From Defluviitaleaceae bacterium (lineage in GTDB: Bacteria; Bacillota; Clostridia; Lachnospirales; WQUN01), in assembly GCA_009780315.1 (NCBI GenBank), contig WRAH01000010.1, positions 19,885 to 83,884 on the forward strand: a stretch of DNA of 64,000 nt, read 5' to 3'. Positions 17,674 to 26,452 of this stretch are shown piece after piece. Under the pieces are notes generated by a model that did not search any database, was not told where the DNA came from, and was given only the letters and a program-made list of their open reading frames with translations. The stretch's first letter is position 1. The number at the start of each line of letters is the position of its first letter. Both the position numbers and the translations under genes were made by a program.

Positions 17674-18039
17674 ATGGATAAGTTAAGCAAAGATAATATG
17701 CAGATAAATTCGCCTGTTCCTCTTGGCTCGGTAGTTTATGAGAGTGGAACAGACTGTAGCGATGTTTGTATATTTCAAAAGGATTTGACCGAAAAGCATC
17801 GGGAATATATACGGTGTGATATGCAAGCCCTTTGTCATACACGTTATCGTGACCCAAGAGCAGTTAATGTGACGCTTGATAATGTTGGTTGGCTTATTAA
17901 GAAATATGGCAAAGTGGTGTTTGCCAGTTTTGATGAAGCTGTTGAATATTCAAAAAGTCTTACAGATGCTCATGTAAAAGGCTTGTGTACGCTTGGCTTT
18001 GAACTTGACGAAAACGGCTACTCTATTGTGAAAATATAA
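17674..18039 (+). CDS. Hypothetical protein (121 aa)
   Basis: Starts MDKLSKDNMQINSPVPLGS; AAGGAG lies 9 bases before ATG 17674. Compact alpha/beta-looking sequence with four Cys. No recognised family. It is the last protein gene before the structured RNA region. Confidence 0.65.
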   Translation: MDKLSKDNMQINSPVPLGSVVYESGTDCSDVCIFQKDLTEKHREYIRCDMQALCHTRYRDPRAVNVTLDNVGWLIKKYGKVVFASFDEAVEYSKSLTDAHVKGLCTLGFELDENGYSIVKI

Positions 18040-18112
18040 TATGCTGTTGTAAATATTGTTTTGAAAGGTTGGTTTTATGGATATTTTGTGGTGACAACTG
18101 GAAAAGACAGTA

Positions 18113-18152
18113 TGGGCATTGGATTTATGGAAGTTCGATTCTTCCATGCCCA
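18113..18152 (+). ncRNA. Acceptor/T-arm minihelix within the large RNA
   Basis: TGGGCAT (18113-18119) pairs with ATGCCCA (18146-18152). The T-arm GGAAG-TTCGATT-CTTCC abuts the 3' strand exactly as in a tRNA. Only nine bases replace the D and anticodon arms. The result is a 12-bp stack with a canonical T loop, the minimal part recognised by many tRNA-binding proteins. Confidence 0.65.
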
Positions 18153-18315
18153 GGTACGGTTATGAATGACCCGTGGCACATAGCCGAGGGATACACCACG
18201 GAGGGCGCAAGCCCAAATTGGAGTGGTTTAGCCACTTGCGGGATAGCCAATAGAGCGAAATGCACCGTGAGGTGTTTCCCAACATAGCCCCCTGCGGACG
18301 CGCAGGATAAGGCTT

Positions 18316-18389
18316 GCACACGGTGGCGAAGCGGATTACGCACGTCATATGCGACGAATAACGATGGGTTCAATTCCCATCCCGTGTGT
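18316..18389 (+). ncRNA. tRNA-like domain with aberrant anticodon arm
   Basis: Acceptor CACACGG/CCGTGTG (18317-23/18382-88), TG at positions 8-9, D arm GCG-AAGCGGATTA-CGC, and T arm ATGGG-TTCAATT-CCCAT with an added G-C pair. The anticodon arm is only CGTC-ATATGC-GACG (4 bp, 6-nt loop), so no 7-nt loop or usable anticodon exists. No CCA follows. Either tRNA mimicry or a decayed tRNA captured in a larger RNA. Confidence 0.65.
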
Positions 18390-18572
18390 GTTCCCCAGTA
18401 GGTGTGGCGATTTATCGCTGGAAGGGTTCCGAGCAACTCACCTAGAAGCGAGGACGTAAAGCACGTAGAAAGATAACAGTGGCATGAGAACGCCTGGAGT
18501 CAACCATCGTGTAGAACGGCGTGACAGCTCGGAGAGACGAGCAAAATTGAGTCAATATAGGAGATGAAGATA

Positions 18573-18644
18573 ATGAGTGTTAAATTTGCTTTAGGAGACT
18601 ACAGCATTGAAAGTTACAATGTTTATATATGGTGTGTTTGGTGA
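18573..18644 (+). CDS. Short ORF (23 aa) overlapping the next gene
   Basis: ATG after GGAG, starting MSVKFALGDYSIES and stopping 72 bases later inside the next gene in another frame. It may be a leader peptide or the true 5' end of the next gene split by a frameshift. Confidence 0.3.
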   Translation: MSVKFALGDYSIESYNVYIWCVW

Positions 18645-18873
18645 TTTTGAAGCGTACTTAAATGAAGAGTTAGTCCCAGAAATATTGGAAAAAAATCTAC
18701 CACTTGAAGAAGTTGGAATTGCTAAAAGCGAAGATGGAGAATACCAAATTTTTGCACTTGATGAAGTATATACTCCAGTTGATTTTGAAATATCCAAAAG
18801 AGATTTAGCAAGAAGTTTAATCTGTGTAGAAGTTTTTGGTTTTGACCAGAAGATAACTGACGCATCACTATAG
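18607..18873 (+). CDS. Hypothetical acidic protein (88 aa)
   Basis: Starts at TTG 18607 with AGGAG 9 bases upstream; ATG 18616 is an alternative. Sequence includes MFIYGVFGDFEAYLNEELVPE and is acidic. First protein gene after the structured RNA. No family recognised. Confidence 0.55.
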   Translation: MKVTMFIYGVFGDFEAYLNEELVPEILEKNLPLEEVGIAKSEDGEYQIFALDEVYTPVDFEISKRDLARSLICVEVFGFDQKITDASL

Positions 18874-18901
18874 AATTGAAGAAAAGGAAAGGTAGGAAAT
18901 C

Positions 18902-19738
18902 ATGAGCAGAATTGACTTAGATGCTATTCGTGCAAGACTTGAGGCTGCTACTCCTGCGCCGTGGATTGTAGGCGGTTTGGATGAACTGGACGAAAGAGGT
19001 TTTTGTAATAATGATGGTTTGTGCATGGATTCACCAGAAGGTGGCGATTATTGCGCTGAATGTGAAATGTGGGAGTGGAATACGTCTGATATTTTCCTAA
19101 CACCTTCTGACAGCGAGAGCCAACATCTTAAACTGAATGATGCAAATGTAGAGTTTATAGCCCACGCCCGGCAGGATATACCCGACCTACTCAACGCACT
19201 TGAAGCTGAAAAAGCACGGATGGACGGTTTTGAGAAATTCATAGAAGCGGCACACAACATGAGTGAAATAGATGATGATAAGATTCTAATATATGCGCCT
19301 GAAAGTGAAATCGTCAAAACGCAGGCAGAGGCTCTAAAAGAATTATCTGCCGAGCTAGACGAGTTAAAAAAAGAAAATCAACAATGGAATGATACGGATT
19401 GTAGTACCTGCCCCTTGAACCACCATGAATGTTGCGAGATGGTTTGTTCAAGCAAGCTATCTATGGCTGAAGCGTTATCTGAAACAATTGATAACCGTGA
19501 TAAACTGGAGGATGAAATATCAGAAGCGACTACCGAGTGCATCAAATACAAAGTCCGTGCAGAAGCACTGGAAAAGGCATTAAAAGAGCTAAGAAGTCTA
19601 GGCATTGATAATCATGTCCTGTGTCGTGTTTGTAAAAATGGTGATTATTGCATATGTGAAGCCAAAGATTGTGGTTTTGAATTTGACCAAGATCGTTTTG
19701 CCTGTGAAGGTGATGACAATGACAACTCGGAATCTTGA
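18902..19738 (+). CDS. Phage/ICE-type hypothetical protein with coiled coil
   Basis: 278 residues starting MSRIDLDAIRARLEAATPAPW. This N-terminal helix is common in phage- and ICE-borne proteins of unknown function. A Cys-rich patch (~35-57), a long coiled coil (residues ~95-225, rich in E/K/L) and a C-terminal Cys cluster (CRVCKNGDYCICEAKDC) follow. GGAAAGG upstream of ATG. Cys clusters suggest metal binding; role unknown. Confidence 0.6.
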   Translation: MSRIDLDAIRARLEAATPAPWIVGGLDELDERGFCNNDGLCMDSPEGGDYCAECEMWEWNTSDIFLTPSDSESQHLKLNDANVEFIAHARQDIPDLLNALEAEKARMDGFEKFIEAAHNMSEIDDDKILIYAPESEIVKTQAEALKELSAELDELKKENQQWNDTDCSTCPLNHHECCEMVCSSKLSMAEALSETIDNRDKLEDEISEATTECIKYKVRAEALEKALKELRSLGIDNHVLCRVCKNGDYCICEAKDCGFEFDQDRFACEGDDNDNSES

Positions 19739-19802
19739 GCAAGCTATATTTCGCGCATTTCAAAAATTGGGTACATACTACCTGTGCTTTGAAGTAAGGT
19801 AA
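19713..19802 (+). pseudogene. Truncated MmcB-like gene start
   Basis: A short frame beginning MTMTTRNLEQAIFRAFQKLGT stops after about 29 codons. Its opening resembles MmcB-family DNA-repair proteins of mobile elements, but the following bases do not continue the fold in any frame. Probably a remnant. The family suggestion is from memory of the motif and is tentative. Confidence 0.3.
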
Positions 19803-20024
19803 TAAATTTGAGGATGATGTTAGAAGGTAACTGACTAATCCTGCCAATATACCAACTATAAGATTATGCAAAATACTGGCTTCTTAAAAAGAAAAAATCG
19901 CCGGGCTTAATTTTTATACCCAAAAATCGAACGATTGCCAAAGCAAAATACATTTATTGTCAATATAAAGTGTGACTATACGTAATCGTTACAGCATATT
20001 TCAAATGAGAAAAGGAGCAAAGTT

Positions 20025-20756
20025 TTGAAAAATATGATGAAAAATAAGATGCTGGCTCTGATAGTAATGACGCTAATTTTAGCAATAGCCACAGTGTACA
20101 TTGTAATACTTTTGAAAGATGTGCAGGCACAGCATAAGGCACAAATATTTCAAACGGAATTTTCATTAGAAAAAGAAGCAAGTGGAAGGTATAGGTCTTA
20201 CTTTAACGGTATCAGAAAAAAATCTATCGTGGAAGATGGTTTTGAACGAGATGAACGCTATGTCAATCATAATACACTCAACATTTTGGAGCAAATTCCG
20301 AATAATGGTTTTGGCATGATGTTGCTGAATCTTTCTGATGAGACAGCCAGTAAAGAAGGGTTGTTTGACAAAGCATACACGCCTGTACAGGAGACACACG
20401 ATAGATTTACCCAGCAAGAAGTGCATATGCTGGCTCAAACTGTTTGGGGTGAAGCAAGAGGCACAAGTAGTGAGGAACAAAAGCTGGTGGTGTGGACTAT
20501 TTTACAGCGGGTAGATTCAGACCAAAATGCATGGCCCAGTACTATAGCGGGAGTCATCACTCAGATTGGTTAGTTTCATGGATTTTCACATAGTTTCCCT
20601 GTAACCGAAGAGGCTTTAGGCGTTGTGAATGAGGTTCTTGATGATTGGGTATCAGGATTAGAGCCAAAAACACTATACCCCTTCGCCCCAACGCTGCCCT
20701 ATTTCTACTTTTGGGGAGATGGGAGGAATAACTGGTTTCGCGCATCATGGAGATAA
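20025..20756 (+). pseudogene. SleB-type cell wall hydrolase interrupted by in-frame TAG
   Basis: TTG start 7 bases after AAGGAG, an N-terminal membrane anchor (residues ~8-30), then the hydrolase_2 (SleB) domain with the VWGEARGTSSEEQ catalytic Glu region. Residue 183 is TAG. The same frame continues in obvious homology after it (FHGFSHSFPVTEEAL ... FYFWGDGRNNWFRASW) to TAA 20754. Family members usually have Gln-Phe at this point, so a CAG-to-TAG change fits. The hydrolase would open peptidoglycan for conjugation. Either a recent nonsense mutation or amber readthrough. Confidence 0.75.
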
Positions 20757-20772
20757 AAAAGGAGGAAAAATT

Positions 20773-20934
20773 ATGTCAGCAGAAAAAATATCACAATTGA
20801 AAGACCGGCTTAAAGTCCTTAAAAGGATGCTTAAACAACACCTTGAAAAAAGTTCTGAAATCACAATGAAGATGTCCGAGCAAATAGGCAAGATAGAAGC
20901 CGAAATTGAGGAAATTGAAAAAGCAAAAGTGTAG
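20773..20934 (+). CDS. Small coiled-coil protein (53 aa)
   Basis: ATG 20773 has AAAGGAGG at ideal spacing. MSAEKISQLKDRLKVLKRML... is one continuous heptad-like helix rich in Lys, Glu and Leu. Likely a small helical partner protein; no family recognised. Confidence 0.7.
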   Translation: MSAEKISQLKDRLKVLKRMLKQHLEKSSEITMKMSEQIGKIEAEIEEIEKAKV

Positions 20935-20985
20935 GTAAGATGGGTTAACGCAAATCTGTAGTAAAAAAATTGGGAGGTTATCAGA

Positions 20986-21537
20986 ATGGCAAATAAAAAA
21001 AACAAAGTAACGGCTAAAAGAGGTATGACATATCACAATACACGTTTACTTTTAAAGATTTTTAGGAATTGCAATATGAATCTTTATGAATCCATGGAAG
21101 TACACAGGGAAGATTTCAAAAAAGAATTTGATATTGATGATATCAGTGAATACTTAGATGCTTTAGGGGAAGCTGGCTTAGATTTTAAAGGAGCCGCTAA
21201 ACTAGAGGGTCACGCAAGAGCAATGCTACGTACAAAGGAAATGCTTAACCTCATTAGGGTCGCAGCGGAAGTAGTACGTAATACAAATGCCAAAGGTGAA
21301 TTGTACTATAGCATATTGTATCACGCCTATTTGTCTCATGAACAGCCACCAAAGAGCTTACATGAAAACATAGAAAGAGTCCAGGGTGACGGGCATTATA
21401 AAATAAACGGTTTGAATTATAAGGGAATTTATTACGCTGACCGAAAAAAAGCAATTGAATTGATTGGAGATGCCCTGTGGGGGTATACATCCCGAAAAGC
21501 AATAAACATATTAAATAATTTTTTGCCTGAAAAATAA
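20986..21537 (+). CDS. Hypothetical protein (183 aa)
   Basis: Starts MANKKNKVTAKRGMTYHNTR after GGGAGG. Helical and basic at the N terminus; the middle has KTKEMLNLIRVAAEVV-like helices. The C-terminal third includes ALWGYTSRKAINILNNF. Its layout resembles the tandem-repeat regulator encoded next door (ends in a helical pair), so both may be late-type regulators. No firm family. Confidence 0.6.
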   Translation: MANKKNKVTAKRGMTYHNTRLLLKIFRNCNMNLYESMEVHREDFKKEFDIDDISEYLDALGEAGLDFKGAAKLEGHARAMLRTKEMLNLIRVAAEVVRNTNAKGELYYSILYHAYLSHEQPPKSLHENIERVQGDGHYKINGLNYKGIYYADRKKAIELIGDALWGYTSRKAINILNNFLPEK

Positions 21538-21551
21538 AGGAGATGTGTCAC

Positions 21552-22373
21552 ATGATAAAGGAAGCTATGTCAAGTCCTGCTGAAGAACTATTGTGTCAAT
21601 ATAGGCACCTTCTTTGGCAAAACCGTTTGCGTGAAAACGAATGCATCGACACGAAGCACCGCTTACTGTTTATTGAAAGTCTTGTAAAAAGTTTAGCTGA
21701 CTGGAGCAAAAGGGGTACACGCAAAGATACCGGTCAAAAGATGTATGCAGTTGTACATCAAACATATTTAACACCACGGGCGGCTTTAGATACACATGAA
21801 ATACTAGACAATTTGAAAACCATCTCTAAAGGCAATAAACCTATGCCACAAAGTACGTATTGGCGGTTACTATCCGTGGCAATATCCGCTTTAAATCAAA
21901 AGCTTATTATGGCAGACGTAAAAGACAATGATATCCGTGAAGAAATTAAAGTGACGGCTGATAGGTTTTTACAAAAGTATCAAGAAGCCCTTTGGAAAAA
22001 AGCACTTTACGAGCAAATATCCATTAGCGTGATGAACAAAACACAGCAAAAGTATGAACAGATAATATGTTTTGCTGAACAACTTATTTCATCTCTAAAA
22101 GCCCAAGGCAATAAAGGTACAGGCGTAAAAATGCAGGAAATCATACGCCGCACCTATATGGAAACTACGTCTCCTGCTTCCATAGATGTTGTCATGGAAG
22201 AGCTAAAAATCAGCCGCAGAACGTATTACAATCTCAAATCAAAGGCACTAGAGATAATCGGAAAAATGCTTATATGTTTAGAGAAACATGCTGGATTAAG
22301 AGAAGTTAGGGATGGGCATTCAGTAAATAATACACACTTTACAAACCCCATTCCTATGAAAGAGGTTGTGTGA
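21552..22373 (+). CDS. ArpU/RinA-like regulator with internally duplicated domain
   Basis: 273 residues, ATG 21552 with AGGAG 9 bases upstream. Two ~105-residue halves align: a Q-Y-x-LLW/Q-x-ALW helix, CI.FAE.L..SL/FIESLVKSL, a G-K-TG.KM.x2I..TY element and a terminal helix-turn-helix. The last is clear only in the second half (SRRTYYNLKSKALEIIGKML), where it resembles sigma-70 region 4-like late-gene activators (ArpU/RinA type). Family placement is tentative; the duplication is visible directly. Confidence 0.6.
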   Translation: MIKEAMSSPAEELLCQYRHLLWQNRLRENECIDTKHRLLFIESLVKSLADWSKRGTRKDTGQKMYAVVHQTYLTPRAALDTHEILDNLKTISKGNKPMPQSTYWRLLSVAISALNQKLIMADVKDNDIREEIKVTADRFLQKYQEALWKKALYEQISISVMNKTQQKYEQIICFAEQLISSLKAQGNKGTGVKMQEIIRRTYMETTSPASIDVVMEELKISRRTYYNLKSKALEIIGKMLICLEKHAGLREVRDGHSVNNTHFTNPIPMKEVV

Positions 22374-22379
22374 TATTTA

Positions 22380-22724
22380 ATGAAAAATACAAAAGTATGC
22401 TTAAAATGCCATGGTACTGGCTTTTATCTCAACCTAGAATGTTCTCGTTGCGATGGTACAGGTTACTTGTTTTCAAATAGTGATAATCCTCAGAGACACT
22501 ATGCTAAAACATACACACCAAGAACGGAGATGCATGGTGGACGATATTCAGGCTGCGGAATGCAGTATGACAACTACGATGATGAACACCATCCCAAACA
22601 ATTTGAAAAGCAAAAGTACAAAAAATGGATTACGACTGCAAATAAGCGTGAAAGTGCATCCTCTGAATGTCGTGTATACGATAGGAAAACTGGGAATTTT
22701 TTAAGAATTGAGTACGCTGGTTAA
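22380..22724 (+). CDS. Small protein with DnaJ-type zinc motif
   Basis: 114 residues. Two CxxCxGxG-like motifs near the N terminus (CLKCHGTGF, CSRCDGTGY) match half of a DnaJ zinc-finger domain. A low-complexity polar stretch and a basic C terminus follow. No J domain. Possibly a metal-binding chaperone-like or nucleic-acid-binding protein; function unknown. Confidence 0.65.
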   Translation: MKNTKVCLKCHGTGFYLNLECSRCDGTGYLFSNSDNPQRHYAKTYTPRTEMHGGRYSGCGMQYDNYDDEHHPKQFEKQKYKKWITTANKRESASSECRVYDRKTGNFLRIEYAG

Positions 22725-22741
22725 TAGAAAAGAGGTATGTT

Positions 22742-23416
22742 GTGAGAAAAAAAGAAATATTTAGATTTGTTGTTTTAACGATTACATTTGCTTTAGGCGT
22801 TAGCCTTATTAGCGTTTTATTACTTATGCTCTTATTTAAGGTTTCTTTGATGGCAATAGGTGAAGATGTCCCTTTTAGTATGCAAATATTACAATTTGGC
22901 AGTCTTACATTGATGTTATTTTTGGGATATTTTGCTGGACAACAAAGAAATGAGTGTTCAGCATGTGACACTGTAAAAATAGAGCACATTTGTGTTAATG
23001 ACGATGATGCTGACGAAGCAGAATCAGCTTGCATCAGTGAAGGTTGTGAGATGATAAAAAATCCTGACTTAGACGTTGTAGATAACGAAACAAGTTCTAA
23101 GGAAATGGGCTGGTTGGTCATTAGATGTATTGCGAAGTGTTCAAAAGAGTCTCTTGGAGGTATTCGGCTTATTATTCGTTCAAGAGAAACGAATGATATT
23201 GTACGCTCTGATATAACGTGTGAACAGTTCGGAGAGTTGCGTTATCAATTGCCGGTCGGAGTATATGACATAGAGCCTGATTACGACCAATGGTATTTTG
23301 ATAGCGTGCATTCAAAAGACCTGTTATGCCAATGTTGTACTGTTACTCCAAATGGTCTTACGGTAGTGAATCATGTGATTAGTTTAAAGATGTATGAGTT
23401 AGATAAGCGGTACTAA
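22742..23416 (+). CDS. Membrane-anchored hypothetical protein
   Basis: 224 residues from GTG 22742 with AGAGGT upstream. Two N-terminal hydrophobic segments (~residues 8-33 and 48-65) are followed by an acidic, Cys-containing linker. The C-terminal beta-rich domain (GMGWLVIRCIAKCSK-like start through VYDIEPDYDQWYFD) resembles a small prealbumin- or SpaA-like fold. Likely displayed outside the membrane. No named family. Confidence 0.6.
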   Translation: MRKKEIFRFVVLTITFALGVSLISVLLLMLLFKVSLMAIGEDVPFSMQILQFGSLTLMLFLGYFAGQQRNECSACDTVKIEHICVNDDDADEAESACISEGCEMIKNPDLDVVDNETSSKEMGWLVIRCIAKCSKESLGGIRLIIRSRETNDIVRSDITCEQFGELRYQLPVGVYDIEPDYDQWYFDSVHSKDLLCQCCTVTPNGLTVVNHVISLKMYELDKRY

Positions 23417-23481
23417 GCAATGAATAATGATTGATGAATTTACCTCAGTGATAAATTGCAAAAATTAGAAACGGAGAAAAC

Positions 23482-25629
23482 ATGTCAAACATAAAATTAG
23501 TGGTTGCCGAGAAGGGGTCTGTTGGGAAATCCATAGCCCAAGCTATTGGAGCAAAAAGCCGTAAAGATGGCTACTATGAAGGCAACGGATATATTGTGTC
23601 TTGGGCAGTTGGGCATTTAATTGGACTTGCTCAACCAGAGGACTATGATGCCAAATACAAAAGATGGAATTATGGGGATTTGCCTATAATTCCTGAACAA
23701 TATAAGTATAACCCCGGTCCAAAAACCAAAAGCCAACTAAAAATATTGGTTGAACTGATGAAGCGCAAGGACATAAGTACAATTGTAAACGCTTGCGATA
23801 GCGGAAGGGAAGGGGAGTTGATATTTCGATTGATTTATAACCATGCGGTAGCAAACAGTGCAAGTGTTGGCAAAAAAGCTACAGAGCGGTTATGGATATC
23901 CTCAATGGAAGAAAGTGCAATCATTGATGGCTTCAATAAATTAGCACCAGGCAAAGCATACGATAAGCTTTATCAAGCCGCACTATGCCGTCAACAGGCA
24001 GATTGGGTGGTCGGCATGAACTTCAGCCGCCTGTTTTCAATAATTCATAATGCCCAGCTTCGCGTAGGTCGAGTGCAAACCCCAACCCTAGCTATGTTAG
24101 TGGAACGCGCAGAGCGTATAGCAAACTTTATCAAAGAATCATTTTACGTAGTTGAATTAGAAGGCGCATTGCCCAAAGGAGCGTTACGAACCCAACGGGA
24201 ACGGCTTGATGATAAGGCTCTAGCTGATGATATTGCTGAAAAGTGCAACGGCAAAATGGCTACCGTTCAATTCATTGAAAATCAAAGAAAAAATGTATCT
24301 CCACAAAAGTTATATGACTTAACCACACTTCAAAGAGAAGCAAACCGTCTCTTTGGTTATACAGCAAGTCAAACCTTGGAGATTGCTCAAGAACTTTATG
24401 AGAAACACAAACTACTTACTTATCCACGTACTGACTCCCGATTTCTCACAGAGGATATGGAGGTCGGGCTGCCGGCTTTAATCAAATCTACCATAGGTAT
24501 GCTTCCCTATGGTGTGGCTATAAAAGTAAAAAATACTAATCCAAAGCTTGTGGTTAATAATGCCAAGGTATCAGACCATCATGCCATTATACCAACCCCA
24601 TCAATCTCCACTATTAACCCATCTATCCTTCCAGAAAAAGAGCGTAACATTCTTTTACTGGTGGCTACAAGATTTATTTCTGCCATGTCAGGTAAATACA
24701 TTTTTGATGAAACCGCAGTGGTCGTAGCGTGCGAAGGTGAAATTTTCAAAACCAAGGGTAAAACGCTGGTTGAAGGAGGCTGGATGGATATAGAACGCGC
24801 TTTCTTGCTGGGTATTGGAAAAGCTCCGAGAGATGAAGGAGAGCCGCTTCCTAAGATTGAAAAAGGTATGAAGTTTGCAGCAACTACAAGTGTTCGTGAG
24901 GGCTTTACTCAACCCCCTAAACATTACACAGAAGATACACTATTATCAGCCATGGAGAATGCCGGTAGTGAAGATATGCCGGATGATGCAGAACGAAAAG
25001 GACTTGGCACACCTGCTACACGGGCAAATATTATTGAAACCCTTGTAAAAGCTGGCTTTGTAGAAAGAAAGGCAAAAAATCTTATTGCCACTGATATGGG
25101 TGTAAAGCTTATTAGTGTGCTGCCGGACAATGTTAAATCTCCAAAAATGACGGCTGAGTGGGAGTATTCCCTAAAGGATATCGAAAAAGGTAATCGTATA
25201 ATGGTAGATTTTATGTCATCCCTTGGGCTTATGGTTAGAAGTACAGTTGAAAAATATCAACCCTTAGATGTATCGGGTAGTAGTGGTGGAAGCAGTGAAG
25301 CATCGCCGTTTACAAGAAATCAAGAGCCGTTGTCAGAAGAATCAATCATTGGTGATTGCCCAAGGTGCGGTAATTCTGTAGGGGAAAAGCACAAAGGATA
25401 TTTTTGCTTTAACAATGAATGTAAATTTGCATTATTTAAAGACAATAAGTTATTTACTTCACAGAAGAAAAAAATCACAAGGGATATAGCCGTTGCGCTC
25501 GTCACCATGGGTAGTACTCAAGTCAATGGGTTTATCTCCAAGAAAAGCGGAAAGCCCTATAATGCCATGGTGATATTGGATGCTTCGGGTGATGGATGGC
25601 CGCAGTTTCGGTTGGATTTTGTGAAATAG
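23482..25629 (+). CDS. topB: DNA topoisomerase III
   Basis: 715-residue type IA topoisomerase of the ICE/plasmid kind. The TOPRIM Glu lies in VVAEKGSVGKSIAQAIG and acidic residues in NACDSGREGELIF (~residue 103). The active-site Tyr is in TYPRTDSRFL (~residue 313), with the HAIIPT motif after it and a single C-terminal C4 zinc finger (CPRCG ... CFNNEC, ~625-646). It decatenates element DNA during replication or transfer. Full length, stops at TAG. Upstream of the DnaD/DnaC-like pair, consistent with a replication module. Confidence 0.95.
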   Translation: MSNIKLVVAEKGSVGKSIAQAIGAKSRKDGYYEGNGYIVSWAVGHLIGLAQPEDYDAKYKRWNYGDLPIIPEQYKYNPGPKTKSQLKILVELMKRKDISTIVNACDSGREGELIFRLIYNHAVANSASVGKKATERLWISSMEESAIIDGFNKLAPGKAYDKLYQAALCRQQADWVVGMNFSRLFSIIHNAQLRVGRVQTPTLAMLVERAERIANFIKESFYVVELEGALPKGALRTQRERLDDKALADDIAEKCNGKMATVQFIENQRKNVSPQKLYDLTTLQREANRLFGYTASQTLEIAQELYEKHKLLTYPRTDSRFLTEDMEVGLPALIKSTIGMLPYGVAIKVKNTNPKLVVNNAKVSDHHAIIPTPSISTINPSILPEKERNILLLVATRFISAMSGKYIFDETAVVVACEGEIFKTKGKTLVEGGWMDIERAFLLGIGKAPRDEGEPLPKIEKGMKFAATTSVREGFTQPPKHYTEDTLLSAMENAGSEDMPDDAERKGLGTPATRANIIETLVKAGFVERKAKNLIATDMGVKLISVLPDNVKSPKMTAEWEYSLKDIEKGNRIMVDFMSSLGLMVRSTVEKYQPLDVSGSSGGSSEASPFTRNQEPLSEESIIGDCPRCGNSVGEKHKGYFCFNNECKFALFKDNKLFTSQKKKITRDIAVALVTMGSTQVNGFISKKSGKPYNAMVILDASGDGWPQFRLDFVK

Positions 25630-25790
25630 AAGGGATGTAAAAGAGATTAGTCTGCAAAATGATGACTTGGAATTAAATTCATTTCAAGAAATGATAAAAA
25701 TTCATCTATTTTATAGTAAGGATGCTTTTCCATTTTCACAATAACACACTTTACAATAATGATAAATATTCCAGAGGAGGATAACATTTT

Positions 25791-26396
25791 ATGAGTACTG
25801 AGACAATTCAATTTGAAAATAAACAACTATTGACTGATGAATGGTGCAATCCAAAGTATTTAGTTGAACTCGACAACTTTATGAAGTTCCCAAGAAGATC
25901 ACAGGAATTACTATTTTGCTGCATGATGAAGATGGATAAATATAAAGCTTCCAGATTTATGGATGTCATAGGCATTCCGCATTATGAGGAAGTGAAAAGT
26001 CCAATAGAGCATTTGTATCAGCTTGCAGATGACATTCTCTATTTTCACAAGAAGCATTGGATTTTTGACTCAGCATGTCCACAACATGAAATTAGGTGTG
26101 GCAATAAAAAATATATCGTTGATTTTTTCTACTCAAATGAAGAAGCAAAAAGTATTACAGAGTATCAGGGTGACATTTATCCATATCAAGACATTCAAGT
26201 CATCGTTGAGTGTGATGGTCATGATTTCCACCAGAAAACAAAAGAGCAAGTTATAAGAGATAATGAGCGACAAATGGCTCTGCAATTGGCTGGGTATGAT
26301 GTAATTCGTTTTAGCGGTTCTCAAATATATACCAATCCGCTGAAGTGCGTGAAAAATGTTTATGACTTTATAGAGACCAAGCTAGGCTTATCTTGA
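25791..26396 (+). CDS. DUF559/Vsr-like nuclease-fold protein
   Basis: 201 residues with GAGGAGG before ATG. The C-terminal half has the restriction-endonuclease-like pattern YIVDF(F), then QVIVECDGHDFHQKTKEQVIRD, then RQMALQLAGYDVIRFSGSQI, typical of DUF559/Vsr-type PD-(D/E)xK proteins. The N-terminal half is unique. It sits between topB and the replication initiator. Likely a single-domain nuclease; target unknown. Confidence 0.75.
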   Translation: MSTETIQFENKQLLTDEWCNPKYLVELDNFMKFPRRSQELLFCCMMKMDKYKASRFMDVIGIPHYEEVKSPIEHLYQLADDILYFHKKHWIFDSACPQHEIRCGNKKYIVDFFYSNEEAKSITEYQGDIYPYQDIQVIVECDGHDFHQKTKEQVIRDNERQMALQLAGYDVIRFSGSQIYTNPLKCVKNVYDFIETKLGLS

Positions 26397-26452
26397 ACGG
26401 ATGAAAAGATTTTATGAGTAAAGGCATCTAATGAAAATGAAGCGGTGATTAT

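Larger units (their letters stand above)
18079..18548 (+). ncRNA. Large structured RNA with tRNA-like domain (novel candidate)
   Basis: About 470 nt, GC-richer than its neighbours, with no gene having a credible start. Visible helices: outer ATTTT/AAAAT (18083-87/18543-47); ACTGG/CCAGT (18097-101/18395-99) closing a large domain; minihelix 18113-18152; CCGTGG/CCACGG (18171-76/18196-201); GGGC-GCAA-GCCC (18203-214); ATTGG/CCAAT (18217-21/18247-51) around AGTGG/CCACT; CACC-GTGA-GGTG (18263-74); CCTGCG/CGCAGG (18291-96/18301-06); tRNA-like 18316-18389; TAGGTG/CACCTA (18399-404/18439-44) enclosing two hairpins; ACGCC/GGCGT; and GCTCG/CGAGC (18527-31/18538-42). Comparable in kind to GOLLD or ROOL RNAs of mobile elements. 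Class not identified and no clear promoter seen. Confidence 0.75.

Noticed and set aside
18125..18436. Overlapping open frames on both strands in the RNA region
   Set aside because: They lack ribosome binding sites and protein-like composition and coincide with dense RNA helices.
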